The notes under the pieces are model-generated. The model had not been told where the DNA came from. It ran no database searches and saw nothing but the letters and a program-made list of their open reading frames with translations. Source: an uncultured Paracoccaceae bacterium (lineage in GTDB: Bacteria > Pseudomonadota > Alphaproteobacteria > Rhodobacterales > Rhodobacteraceae). From it: a stretch of 36,255 bases of DNA. This document shows positions 1-7,544 of this stretch, one piece after another; the first letter of the stretch is position 1; each line of letters starts with the position of its first letter. The stretch spans positions 1 through 36,255 of the forward strand of contig CAKZVL010000059.1 of assembly GCA_937922155.1 (NCBI GenBank). The letters run 5' to 3'. Both the position numbers and the translations under genes were made by a program.

Positions 1-167
1 CGACGCCGCAGGCCAAGGACGCGCTGCCCCGCGAGGCGCTCCGCCATCCGGTCCGGAAAGGGCCATCGCAGATCGGGGCGGTTCACTTCGGTGCGCGCGA
101 TGATTTTGCCTTCCATCACAGGCGCGATCCCGGCTTTGACCGTTTCGACTTCGGGAAGTTCAGGCAT
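1..167 (-). CDS. mutM: Formamidopyrimidine-DNA glycosylase, N-terminal part (cut by window edge)
   Basis: This is the first 55 codons of MutM (Fpg), the base-excision repair enzyme that removes 8-oxoguanine and other oxidised purines and then cleaves the abasic site. The N-terminus reads [10 protein letters not shown], the family hallmark. After removal of Met, Pro2 is the catalytic nucleophile and Glu3 the general acid. The later zinc finger and the beta-hairpin lysine lie outside the window. The start is the ATG at 167-165. The gene is divergent from ubiE. Next-door mutM, ubiE and ubiB are typical of Rhodobacterales genomes (known context, not checked here). Identification is secure; only completeness is unknown. 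Confidence 0.95.
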   Translation of the reverse strand, partial: MPELPEVETVKAGIAPVMEGKIIARTEVNRPDLRWPFPDRMAERLAGQRVLGLRR

Positions 168-325
168 ATCTATCCGGCTGTTTGGGGCAATTCAACACTG
201 TGCATAGGGCACAACGCCCGTAAGACCCACCAGATTTTCTGACGCACCCGTGGCACATTGACAGTTTGTCTATCTGGCCACAGGGGTATAACCCATCTGA
301 GACAGTATTCAGGCGAAAGCATGAG
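168..325. promoter_or_regulatory. Divergent mutM / ubiE intergenic region
   Basis: These 158 bases separate two divergent genes and must hold promoters for both. For the plus strand a TATAAC at 287-292 is a fair -10 candidate, with a weak -35 (TTTGTC, 265-270) 16 bases upstream. A better-looking TTGACA at 258-263 is 23 bases away, too far for a sigma-70 pair. No convincing coding sequence or RNA was seen. The promoter call is tentative. Confidence 0.25.
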
Positions 326-1078
326 ATGACCGACACGTCAGACAAAACCACCCACTTCGGGTACGAAACCGTCCGCGAAGATGAGAAAGCAGGCCGCGTC
401 CAAGGCGTGTTTTCGTCAGTGGCCAGCAAGTATGATGTCAGGAATGACGTGATGTCCGTTGGCATTCACCGGGTCTGGAAAGACGCGATGATGGATTGGT
501 TGGCTCCGCGCCCGGGCCAACGCCTTCTGGATGTGGCGGGTGGCACGGGCGATATCGCCTTTCGGTTTCTAAAACGTGCAGGCGAAGGCCAGGCGACGGT
601 GTTGGATTTGACCGAACCCATGCTGATCGAAGGCCGCAAGCGGGCTGAGGCCGAGCGCATGTCAAGCAGTCTTGATTGGGTTGTGGGCGACGCGATGGCG
701 CTGCCGTTTGATGCAAACACCTTTGACGTCTACACGATCAGCTTTGGCATTCGAAACGTCACCCGCCCACAAGATGCGCTGGTCGAGGCCTACCGCGTGC
801 TAAAACCTGGCGGCCGGTTGATGGTTCTGGAGTTCAGCCAATTGCCCAATCCGATGATGCAGGCCGCCTATGACGCCTATTCCTTCAACGTCATCCCGCG
901 CATGGGTCAGTTGATTGCGCAGGATCGCGACAGCTATCAATATCTTGTGGAGTCGATCCGCAACTTTCCCGATCAAGACACGTTTCTAGCGATGATCAAA
1001 GAAGCGGGTTTTGAGAACGCCAAATATCGAAATTTGACGATGGGCGTGGCGTGTTTGCATTCGGGGTGGAAAATCTAG
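326..1078 (+). CDS. ubiE: Ubiquinone biosynthesis C-methyltransferase UbiE
   Basis: This 250-residue SAM-dependent methyltransferase carries out the C-methylation of 2-polyprenyl-6-methoxy-1,4-benzoquinol in ubiquinone synthesis (and of demethylmenaquinol where menaquinone is made). The SAM-binding glycine motif [12 protein letters not shown] is at about residues 67-78. The UbiE signatures [14 protein letters not shown] (31-44) and [14 protein letters not shown] follow, and the protein ends at the usual LHSGWKI. The ATG at 326 gives the normal length. An in-frame upstream ATG at 266 adds 20 residues that do not look like the family. The stop codon is directly followed by the GTG of ubiB, so the two genes are probably one operon. 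Confidence 0.95.
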   Translation: MTDTSDKTTHFGYETVREDEKAGRVQGVFSSVASKYDVRNDVMSVGIHRVWKDAMMDWLAPRPGQRLLDVAGGTGDIAFRFLKRAGEGQATVLDLTEPMLIEGRKRAEAERMSSSLDWVVGDAMALPFDANTFDVYTISFGIRNVTRPQDALVEAYRVLKPGGRLMVLEFSQLPNPMMQAAYDAYSFNVIPRMGQLIAQDRDSYQYLVESIRNFPDQDTFLAMIKEAGFENAKYRNLTMGVACLHSGWKI

Positions 1079-2611
1079 GTGCGTGGCCCTCACAATATCA
1101 TCCGATTGATCCGCACAGGCGCAACGCTGGAACGGACCGGTGCGATGAAGGTCGTGCTGGATGCCTTTGACGCGGGGCCGCTGCTGCGCATTACGTTCCG
1201 CACTTTGGTTTGGCCGTTTCAATGGCTGGGGTTTAAGGGCGATGTAACGATGCCTCCTGCGACGCGGGCGCTGACCGCCCTTGGCCCTGCTTATATCAAG
1301 TTTGGCCAGGTCTTGTCCACGCGCCCCGACGTGGTGGGCGATGAACTGGCAGTGCAATTGCGCGTCTTGCAAGACAAGCTGCCGCCTTTTTCAATGAAAG
1401 AGGCCGAGGAAGAAGTGCGTCGTGAGCTTGGACAACCCGTTTCAGAGCTGTTCTCAAGCTTTTCTGACCCTGTCGCGGCAGCGTCCCTTGCGCAAGTGCA
1501 CAAAGCGCACTTGGCCGATACCGGCGATGCGGTCGCCGTAAAAATCCTGCGCCCTGGAATCGAACGGGCGTTTCGCAAAGACATCGACGCCTTTTACTTC
1601 GCCGCCCGCGCAATTGAACTGTTGTCGCCCGCATCCCGTAGATTGCGCCCGATGGATGTTATCACCCATTTCGAAGGTGTGGTGATGGGCGAACTGGACC
1701 TGCGATTGGAAAGTTCCGCCGCTTCCGAATTCGCCGCCAATACTGAAAATGACGCCGGTTTCCAAGTGCCACACATTCGTTGGCATTTGTCTGGCAAACG
1801 GGTCATGACGCTGGACTGGGCCGAAGGGACTAATGCGGGCAACAACGACGGCCTGGATCTGGCAGGGCATGATCGCCGCGCCTTGGCCGCGCGCGTATTA
1901 CAATTGTTCCTGAACCACGCGCTGCGCGATGGATATTTTCATGGTGATATGCATCAGGGCAACCTTAAGGTTGCCGAGAACGGTGATTTAATCGCCTATG
2001 ATTTTGGGATCATGGGCCGGATCGACGAATACACCCGCCGGGTTTATGCAGAAATTCTGTTTGGGTTTATCCGCAAGGATTATCAACGTGTCGCAGAGGT
2101 CCACTTTGAGGCTGGCTATGTGCCTGCCGACCGCGATGTTGATGAATTTGCCCGTGCTCTGCGCGCTGTTGGAGAACCGATTTTCGGTATGGACGCCAGT
2201 CGAATTTCCATGGCCCGCTTGCTGAGTTATTTGTTCGAAGTCACGGAACGCTTTGGCATGGAAACCCGCACCGAGCTGATTTTGCTGCAACGCACGATGG
2301 TGGTTGTGGAAGGTGTCGCGCGTTCCCTCGACCCCCATATGAATATCTGGCAGGTCGCCCAGCCAGTTGTTGAGGATTACATCAAAGAGAGCATTGGCCC
2401 GAAGGCGCTGCTGCGCGACTTGGGAAAGACAGCGATGGTACTGGCTCGGTTCGGCCCGCGGCTTCCGGAACTAGCAGAAGCCGCATTGATCAAACAAAAC
2501 AATCCGGCACCGCAACCAAAACCAGAAGGATTTGCCCCCAAAGCTGGTTGGATGGTTGTTGGCGCCGGGGTTGCAACGGTTATTTGGGTTTTGGCGCAGT
2601 CTTTGGCCTAG
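1079..2611 (+). CDS. ubiB: UbiB family ABC1/ADCK-type atypical kinase (ubiquinone biosynthesis)
   Basis: This 510-residue protein belongs to the UbiB/ADCK kinase-like family needed for the ubiquinone pathway, probably as an ATPase that helps present membrane-bound intermediates. Visible motifs are the KxGQ motif within AYIKFGQVLSTRPD (about 71-84), the alanine-rich AAASLAQVHKA (133-143), the VAVKILRPG lysine strand (about 152-160), the catalytic HGDMHQGNL (about 287-295) and DFG (about 307-309). A C-terminal hydrophobic segment is the expected membrane anchor. The start is a GTG abutting the ubiE stop (TAGGTG). Its 3' end overlaps the end of convergent flgD by four bases, leaving no room for a terminator between the two genes. 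Confidence 0.95.
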   Translation: MRGPHNIIRLIRTGATLERTGAMKVVLDAFDAGPLLRITFRTLVWPFQWLGFKGDVTMPPATRALTALGPAYIKFGQVLSTRPDVVGDELAVQLRVLQDKLPPFSMKEAEEEVRRELGQPVSELFSSFSDPVAAASLAQVHKAHLADTGDAVAVKILRPGIERAFRKDIDAFYFAARAIELLSPASRRLRPMDVITHFEGVVMGELDLRLESSAASEFAANTENDAGFQVPHIRWHLSGKRVMTLDWAEGTNAGNNDGLDLAGHDRRALAARVLQLFLNHALRDGYFHGDMHQGNLKVAENGDLIAYDFGIMGRIDEYTRRVYAEILFGFIRKDYQRVAEVHFEAGYVPADRDVDEFARALRAVGEPIFGMDASRISMARLLSYLFEVTERFGMETRTELILLQRTMVVVEGVARSLDPHMNIWQVAQPVVEDYIKESIGPKALLRDLGKTAMVLARFGPRLPELAEAALIKQNNPAPQPKPEGFAPKAGWMVVGAGVATVIWVLAQSLA

Positions 2612-3279
2612 GGCGTGCTGGGCGGTTCGCGCAACGCGATGACCTCATCTGAGGCGATGGCGGTGCCGCCTTGCAAGACGATCAAGCTTTGTCCTTTTTC
2701 GCTGCGTACTTCGCTCACCCGGCTGTAGACCTCTGCCCTTTGTTCGGAAATCGCAGCACCATTTTGGATCGAAACGATATCAAACTGATAGGTCCCGACA
2801 GGTAGCGTGTTGCCTTGACCATCGGTCCCATCCCATAGGACCGGCTCACCATCTAAGGGGATGGCGGCGCGATAGACTTCGACGCCTATCGAACTGCGCA
2901 CCAATAATTGCGCTGTATCAGTATCCGAAACCATAGGGGGGGCCACGGTTACCGCGGCGCCATTGAAATGGCCAACGCCTTGAACACGTGCTTCTTGACC
3001 GACCCAACCTGCGAGTTGGGCAAGACCGGACGCCGCGTTGTTTCCGACAATTTGCGAGAGCAAGTCATTGGTCTGTACCTGTTGTTCCACACCCGAGAAT
3101 GTTGCCAATTGCACAGCATAGTCGGACGATTCAACAGGGTTGAGCGGGTCTTGGTTTTCCAGCTGCACTGTTAACATTCTCAGGAAAGTTTCAAAGTCCG
3201 AGGTTATCGCATTCGCCGAATTGCCAGCCGCGACTGTTGTGGTTGGTGTACTTATGCCGGTTGAGTTGGTGATTTCCAT
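2608..3279 (-). CDS. flgD: Flagellar hook assembly scaffold FlgD
   Basis: FlgD caps the growing hook and lets FlgE subunits polymerise; it is discarded when the hook is complete. The 223-residue protein has the conserved N-terminal block FLRMLTVQLENQDPLNPVESSDYAVQLATFSGVEQ, broken here as FLRMLTVQLENQDPLNP and then VESSDYAVQLATFSGVEQ (about 30-65). This is the strongest identifier. The C-terminal half fits the FlgD tudor-like and FlgD-Ig parts (VLWDGTDGQGNTLPVGTYQF, about 147-166). The ATG at 3279 has AAGG seven bases upstream. The gene is 11 bases downstream of fliK and probably in the same operon. It converges with ubiB, overlapping by four bases. Confidence 0.95.
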   Translation of the reverse strand: MEITNSTGISTPTTTVAAGNSANAITSDFETFLRMLTVQLENQDPLNPVESSDYAVQLATFSGVEQQVQTNDLLSQIVGNNAASGLAQLAGWVGQEARVQGVGHFNGAAVTVAPPMVSDTDTAQLLVRSSIGVEVYRAAIPLDGEPVLWDGTDGQGNTLPVGTYQFDIVSIQNGAAISEQRAEVYSRVSEVRSEKGQSLIVLQGGTAIASDEVIALREPPSTP

Positions 3280-3290
3280 GTCCGTGCCTT

Positions 3291-4610
3291 TTACAATCTA
3301 ATGTCCAAACCTGATCGTGGCCCATGATCCACATTTGGCCCAATGGGACCGACTTTTTCATCCTGTTCGTCCGAAGCTTCGACCGTTCCATCAATCGACG
3401 ATGGTATAGGTTCGCTCGCGTCCGGCGACGTATGTTGTCCTTCGTTGCTGAAGGCGAGGTTGATTGTGTCAAACCCCAAATTTGCCAAATCGTCCTGAAG
3501 GATCACGGCATGGCGCCGCATCAGATCACCGGTTTCGACCCGTTCAGCTACGACCGCGATTGTCACGACCCCTTCGACAGCCTGAATGGTCATGCGCACG
3601 CGACCCAGTTCCTCTGGGGAAAGCTTAATCTCTGTCGTGCCGGGTGTATTTTGGGCGATGGCATAGGCGACCTGCTGGCTGACATGGCGTGCCATTTGGG
3701 GGGTTGTATCTGCCCGTGTCGGAACACTTGCAGTTTCAGTGCGAGAGATTGAAGAAATCTCAACACTGTCCTCTGTCAGTCCGGGCTGGGCAAAAGTTTC
3801 ACCAACGTGGACAACCGTCAGCTTTTGAAAATCGACAGCTTGTGCCGAAGGACCAATAGGGCTTTGTTTTGAGACGTAGGTCAGTTCAGCGATAGAACGC
3901 GGTTTGGGCGCGTCTTGTGATTGGTCCACACCTTTCGGTTCTGCAAATTCACGGTCTAGTTTTGTTGACTTTTGTCTTTGGTCTAGTGGGGCTTGCGAAA
4001 TTCGTGCATCGGATAGAACCGTCGTTTGCCCCTCACCAACAGTCTTTTTCGTCTCTAGAGATGTGGCGTTTCCGAATGAAGTATTTCTTTGTGCCTCGAC
4101 TAGAGGTCTGGCAGCAAGCATTCCGATTTCTTGACCCTTTGTTCCTAAAGGCGCCGCGTCTATCGTCTGAGGTGCAGTCGGTGCGATGCGCGCTGTCACG
4201 TTTGCATCAGTAGTTGCTGGCGTTTGTACCGACTTTGATACGTCATGTGGATTGGCTTCAGCCGTCCCAGCGTGGTGCCCTACAATGTGCAAGGCCGTGT
4301 CAGGCTCTACCGGCGCTTCCGGCTTGGTGAGGGTTACGTTCGAGTGAGTATCTTCGCTTGAGAGGTGTGCATCATTTTCCAAAACGAGTGCGCCGATATC
4401 AGCGTTCGTAGGTGAAATGTCTTGTTGCAGCTGCAATTGGTCAAATGTTTCGCCCATCTGAACGACATTGGCCGAGTGTTCGTCTGTCAAGACTTCGGCA
4501 AAAGTCACATTCGTTTTTTGACCTGGCACGTTTTGTGCTGGCGCCGGTTCACCGTGGTTGGTTTTTTCAACCGACATAATGGCAGCCACCGGGGCATTCG
4601 ATTCCAACAT
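3291..4610 (-). CDS. fliK: Flagellar hook-length control protein FliK
   Basis: FliK is the exported molecular ruler that measures hook length and switches FlhB export specificity. The protein is 439 residues from the ATG at 4610, which has AAGGA eight bases upstream; a GTG at 4640 would add ten residues. The first ~300 residues are low-complexity and rich in Thr, Gln, Ala and Pro, as usual in FliK. The C-terminal Flg_hook domain is clear: LSPEELGRVRMTIQAVEG followed by VVAERVETGDLMRRHAVILQ and DDLANLGF. The tail after it is acidic. It is followed closely by flgD, and diverges from the rod-binding protein gene. The N-terminal half is not conserved enough to recognise on its own. Confidence 0.9.
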   Translation of the reverse strand: MLESNAPVAAIMSVEKTNHGEPAPAQNVPGQKTNVTFAEVLTDEHSANVVQMGETFDQLQLQQDISPTNADIGALVLENDAHLSSEDTHSNVTLTKPEAPVEPDTALHIVGHHAGTAEANPHDVSKSVQTPATTDANVTARIAPTAPQTIDAAPLGTKGQEIGMLAARPLVEAQRNTSFGNATSLETKKTVGEGQTTVLSDARISQAPLDQRQKSTKLDREFAEPKGVDQSQDAPKPRSIAELTYVSKQSPIGPSAQAVDFQKLTVVHVGETFAQPGLTEDSVEISSISRTETASVPTRADTTPQMARHVSQQVAYAIAQNTPGTTEIKLSPEELGRVRMTIQAVEGVVTIAVVAERVETGDLMRRHAVILQDDLANLGFDTINLAFSNEGQHTSPDASEPIPSSIDGTVEASDEQDEKVGPIGPNVDHGPRSGLDIRL

Positions 4611-4656
4611 TCGTGCAATCCTTGTATTTGGCCAGAGCACCTATCCCACATGAAAG

Positions 4657-4671
4657 CTAACCGAATGTTTA
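4657..4671. promoter_or_regulatory. CtrA-box-like site between fliK and the rod-binding gene
   Basis: The 87-base divergent region (4611-4697) contains CTAA-CCGAATG-TTTA. The CtrA consensus is TTAA-N7-TTAA, so each half-site has one mismatch and the spacing is exact. The central CTAACCGA is shared with the fliL/fliF intergenic site at 23560. The assignment rests on resemblance and placement only. Confidence 0.35.
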
Positions 4672-4697
4672 CTGGGATCGATCAAGTTAAGGGCAGA

Positions 4698-5009
4698 ATG
4701 ATGAGAGGATTCGATGTGAACACCATTCCAATTCTACCGTTTCAAAAGCAAACATCGGTGGTGCCAGCCGGGGTCTTGGACGATGCGAAAATGCGCGATG
4801 CTGCCAATAAGTTGGAGGCAACCTTTCTGTCGGAGATGTTGAAAGCCGCTGGATTTGACAAATATGCGCAAGGGTTCGGATCCGGGATTGGGCAGGATCA
4901 ATTCGTATCATTTTTAAGGGACGCACAGGCCGAACACATGGTCGAAGGTGGCGGTATTGGGCTGGCTGAATCGTTGTTCAATGCTATGCGAATGGTCGCA
5001 TATGAATAG
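4698..5009 (+). CDS. flgJ: Rod-binding protein (FlgJ N-terminal domain type)
   Basis: This 103-residue protein matches the rod-binding domain of FlgJ, which helps assemble the flagellar rod in the periplasm. The block KLEATFLSEMLKAAGFDKYA (about 39-58), then a short Gly-rich loop, then IGLAESLFNAM near the end, is the family pattern. The muramidase domain found in enterobacterial FlgJ is absent, as is normal in alphaproteobacteria. The start is the ATG at 4698 or the adjacent one at 4701. AAGGG at 4689-4693 supports 4701 by spacing. A longer open frame upstream antisense to fliK is spurious. The next gene starts inside its end (ATGAATAG overlap). Confidence 0.85.
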   Translation: MMRGFDVNTIPILPFQKQTSVVPAGVLDDAKMRDAANKLEATFLSEMLKAAGFDKYAQGFGSGIGQDQFVSFLRDAQAEHMVEGGGIGLAESLFNAMRMVAYE

Positions 5010-5343
5010 CCGAATAAAACATGATCTTCACGCATTGCTGGATGCGGAAAGGAAAGCACTGATATCCGCTGATTTTGATGCGTTGGCCGGTCTGGAAGAT
5101 CAGCTGTTGCGCCTGGACGCATTGATAAAAGGTGGGCAGATAGATGCCAGCGTGCTGCAAAGCGTCGTATCAAAAGCGAGAGCCAACAATCGCCTGTTGC
5201 AGGCAGCTATGAAGGGTATTCAGTCCGCCCAAAAGAGGTTGAAAGACATGTCAGACGTCCGCGACGGGCTGTCACTCTATACACAGAAAGGCGAACGCCT
5301 GCATGTGAAAGCCAACGCAAAAACGCTGGAAAAAAAAGCATAA
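5002..5343 (+). CDS. flgN: FlgN-like flagellar export chaperone
   Basis: This 113-residue, almost entirely helical protein is probably the FlgN-type chaperone that keeps the hook-filament junction proteins FlgK and FlgL export-competent in the cytoplasm. It shows the loose FlgN pattern: an N-terminal helix (LHALLDAERKALISADFDAL), then leucine-rich helices, a central ARANNRLLQAA (about 64-74) resembling the FlgN N-x-x-N-x-x-LL region, and LYTQKGER near the end. It starts at the ATG at 5002, eight bases before the end of the preceding gene, so translation is probably coupled. FlgN sequences are weakly conserved, so the family call is moderate; another small export chaperone is possible. Confidence 0.6.
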   Translation: MNSRIKHDLHALLDAERKALISADFDALAGLEDQLLRLDALIKGGQIDASVLQSVVSKARANNRLLQAAMKGIQSAQKRLKDMSDVRDGLSLYTQKGERLHVKANAKTLEKKA

Positions 5344-5384
5344 ACTCTTGTTGCCTCAAATTGTGCGCAAATACCCGTCCGCTG

Positions 5385-5399
5385 TTAAGGCTCCGTTCA
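5385..5399. promoter_or_regulatory. CtrA-box-like site upstream of flagellin
   Basis: TTAA-GGCTCCG-TTCA lies 140 bases before the flagellin start. It has the CtrA spacing and one mismatch in eight. The same bases also overlap GCTGTTAA (5381-5388), which resembles a sigma-28 -10 element (GCCGATAA), but no well-spaced sigma-28 -35 was found. Either reading is tentative. Confidence 0.3.
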
Positions 5400-5410
5400 G
5401 CACAGTTTGT

Positions 5411-5522
5411 CACCTTGCCCTCAAGACCAGAAGGTGAACCGCAAAGCGCGGTCGCAACGTCAGAATGACGCCAATCCTCACGACGAACGCTCGTGGGTTT
5501 CTCAAACATGGTGCAAAGCACC
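5411..5522 (+). promoter_or_regulatory. Structured 5' leader of the flagellin mRNA (candidate FlbT target)
   Basis: Between the FlgN-like gene and flagellin there are 195 non-coding bases. They contain four short perfect inverted repeats: 5411-5416 with 5431-5436 (CACCTT/AAGGTG), 5438-5442 with 5448-5452 (ACCGC/GCGGT), 5479-5483 with 5491-5495 (CACGA/TCGTG) and 5510-5514 with 5518-5522 (GGTGC/GCACC). The last ends five bases before the flagellin ribosome binding site (AAGGA, 5528-5532). In Caulobacter, FlbT acts on the flagellin 5' untranslated region, and flbT lies just downstream here. The repeats are seen; the function is inferred. Confidence 0.4.
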
Positions 5523-5538
5523 TTATGAAGGAAAAAGC

Positions 5539-7059
5539 ATGTCTAGCATTCTGACCAACAATAGCGCGATGGTTGCGCTGCAAACCCTGAAGTCAATTAA
5601 TAGCAATCTGGCCGATACTCAGTCGATGATTTCTACGGGTAAGTCTGTAGCATCCGCCAAGGACAACTCAGCGGTTTGGGCGATTTCCAAGACCATGGAA
5701 TCTGATGTCAAAGGCTTTAAGGCTATTTCGGATAGCCTCGCCTTGGGTGAATCTACTGTTGCCGTCGCGAGAGATGCGTCTGAAACGGTGACCGATCTGT
5801 TGACACAGATGAAAGAAAAGATTGTTGGCGCTCAAGAATCCAACGTTGACCGTGACAAACTGCAGACGGATATCAACGCGCTTAAGGATCAGATCAAATC
5901 CGTTGTCGGCGCGGCACAGTTTAACGGCCTTAACCTTGTGCAAGGTACAGATGATGTTAAAGTTCTATCCTCATTAGATCGATCCAATGATGGTACTGTT
6001 AGCGCATCTGACATCGCGGTGTCGCGCTATGACCTCAGCTCAACTAAGGGTCAGTTGGGGACAGGTGTTGGCATTCAGGATCTATCTGCGAACATCACGT
6101 CGACATCAACGACGCTAGACAACACTGCAATCAGAGATGACGGTGCCGCGGTACCTACCGACGCTGACATCACAATTGGTGGCGATGCAAGTACATCCGA
6201 CTTTTCCTTCGATATCAATGGCACTGTCGTAAGCTTTGCCGTTGGTGAGCTGTCCGCAACAGCTGGAACGGCAGCGACACAGGTCGCTGATGCGATCAAT
6301 GCTGCACAGATTGATGGCGTGTCTGTTGTCGCAAACGGCGCCATTCTTGAGTTTTCATCAACATCGGCTTTTGATGAGATCAGCGTAGACGGGACAGTTA
6401 CCAGCGGCACCGGTTCATTGACCGCTGATGTATCCTTAGCAGAACGTGCGGAAAGCTTTACGTTCTCGAACGTGGATGTGAACAAGGGCGATGGATACCA
6501 GATGGCTATCGCTGGCCAAACCTTCACTTATGTTGCCAGTGAAGGTGACACGATGGAAGACGTAGCCAAAGGGTTGAAGCTGTCTGTAGACGGTGGCGAA
6601 ATTGACGGAATCACAACCGAAGTTTCACAGAACGCTAACAGCGAGTGGGTTCTGAAAATCGACAATGATGACGCTGCCACCCGCACTGTCACAATTACAG
6701 CCAACGATGACGTCAATGAGAACGCGGTGGTTTCTGGTGGCCTGCAAGGGTTGGATTTGATCAACGTCACAACTGACGAAGGCGCTGACGCAGCCCTTGA
6801 GAACATCGAAACGCTGATTGACTCTTCGATCGATGCCGCCGCTGGCTTTGGTTCAGCACAGGGTCGAATTGAAACCCAGAATGAGTTCATCGGTAAACTG
6901 ACGGATTCCTTGAAGTCCGGCATCGGTTCATTGGTTGATGCTGACATGGAAGAAGCATCAGCGCGCTTGCAGGCGCTTCAGGTGCAGCAGCAGCTGGGTG
7001 TTCAGTCCCTGTCGATTGCAAATCAGGCACCACAGTCAATCCTGTCACTGTTCCGTTAA
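5539..7059 (+). CDS. fliC: Flagellin
   Basis: This 506-residue protein is the filament subunit, exported by the flagellar secretion system. The N-terminal D0/D1 helices (SSILTNNSAMVALQTLKSIN, then STGKSVASAKDNSAVWAIS) and the C-terminal helix (ARLQALQVQQQLGVQSLSIA, ending QSILSLFR) are typical of alphaproteobacterial flagellins. The middle, about residues 150-420, is Thr/Ser/Asp-rich. It holds two segments resembling flagellin IN repeats, starting near residues 218 and 304 (for example AIAGQTFTYVASEGDTMEDV). The ATG at 5539 has AAGGA six bases upstream; the open frame extends further upstream but that part is leader. It is the only flagellin gene in the window. The Ser/Thr-rich surface domain would be a natural target for the glycan genes at the right end. 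Confidence 0.95.
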   Translation: MSSILTNNSAMVALQTLKSINSNLADTQSMISTGKSVASAKDNSAVWAISKTMESDVKGFKAISDSLALGESTVAVARDASETVTDLLTQMKEKIVGAQESNVDRDKLQTDINALKDQIKSVVGAAQFNGLNLVQGTDDVKVLSSLDRSNDGTVSASDIAVSRYDLSSTKGQLGTGVGIQDLSANITSTSTTLDNTAIRDDGAAVPTDADITIGGDASTSDFSFDINGTVVSFAVGELSATAGTAATQVADAINAAQIDGVSVVANGAILEFSSTSAFDEISVDGTVTSGTGSLTADVSLAERAESFTFSNVDVNKGDGYQMAIAGQTFTYVASEGDTMEDVAKGLKLSVDGGEIDGITTEVSQNANSEWVLKIDNDDAATRTVTITANDDVNENAVVSGGLQGLDLINVTTDEGADAALENIETLIDSSIDAAAGFGSAQGRIETQNEFIGKLTDSLKSGIGSLVDADMEEASARLQALQVQQQLGVQSLSIANQAPQSILSLFR

Positions 7060-7065
7060 TAGCAT

Positions 7066-7097
7066 GATGTTGGGGCCAAGGTATTGGCCCCAACATC
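7066..7097 (+). terminator. Perfect 14-bp hairpin after flagellin
   Basis: The arms GATGTTGGGGCCAA (7066-7079) and TTGGCCCCAACATC (7084-7097) are perfectly complementary around a four-base loop, seven bases after the flagellin stop. There is no long U-tract after it (GCCACCAATTTCT). It could be an intrinsic terminator, or a 3' stabiliser that limits read-through into flaF. Confidence 0.75.
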
Positions 7098-7169
7098 GCC
7101 ACCAATTTCTGAACATCTCACGCTGTCCTAAAATGTGCGGCAATACTCTGGTCCAGGAAGGACAAACAA

Positions 7170-7544
7170 GTGAACGCAACTCTTCGCGCACGTAGTGCTT
7201 ATGGCACAACCCAAATGGCGACACGCACCCCGCGCTCTTTGGAATCCCAATTGCTCGGATCTGTGACTGTGGACCTTCGAAAAGCAGCACAAGACATGCA
7301 CAACTTTCCCAGGCTCGCGTCAGCTGTTCATCGCAATCGCCAGATGTGGACAACCTTTGCAACTGATGTCGCTGATAAAGACAACGCCCTGCCCGAAAAC
7401 TTGCGTGCGCAACTTTTCTATCTTGCAGAGTTTACTGAAGTTCACAGTCGCAAGGTTCTTAAGGGTGAGGCAGGCATCGACCCTATCGTTGATATCAACA
7501 TGGCAATCTTACGGGGACTTAATGCGACGGAAAAATTGAGATGA
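7170..7544 (+). CDS. flaF: Flagellar biosynthesis regulator FlaF
   Basis: This 124-residue protein matches FlaF, an alphaproteobacterial protein needed for flagellin production and secretion. In Caulobacter FlaF works together with, and partly opposite to, FlbT. Identifying features are the early AYGTTQMATRTPRSLESQLL (about 10-29) and a central helical part with LPENLRAQLFYLAEFTEVHS and then ILRGLN. The start is GTG at 7170 with the purine-rich AGGAAGGA at 7155-7162. The flbT ATG overlaps its stop (ATGA), so the pair is translationally coupled. The 72 bases before it (7098-7169) contain only a weak promoter-like TAAAAT at 7129-7134. Confidence 0.9.
   Translation: MNATLRARSAYGTTQMATRTPRSLESQLLGSVTVDLRKAAQDMHNFPRLASAVHRNRQMWTTFATDVADKDNALPENLRAQLFYLAEFTEVHSRKVLKGEAGIDPIVDINMAILRGLNATEKLR

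Noticed and set aside
258-292. TTGACA with TATAAC as a sigma-70 promoter for ubiE
   Set aside because: The spacing of 23 bases is too long for the pair; kept only as a tentative note.
266-325. Upstream in-frame extension of ubiE
   Set aside because: The 20 extra residues do not resemble UbiE; the ATG at 326 gives the normal N-terminus and length.
4422-4697. Long plus-strand extension before the rod-binding gene
   Set aside because: It runs antisense through fliK, and the residues are not like the family. A ribosome binding site supports 4698/4701.
5407-5538. In-frame extension of flagellin
   Set aside because: Flagellins begin at the MSSILTNN-type start, and the extension overlaps the hairpin-rich leader.
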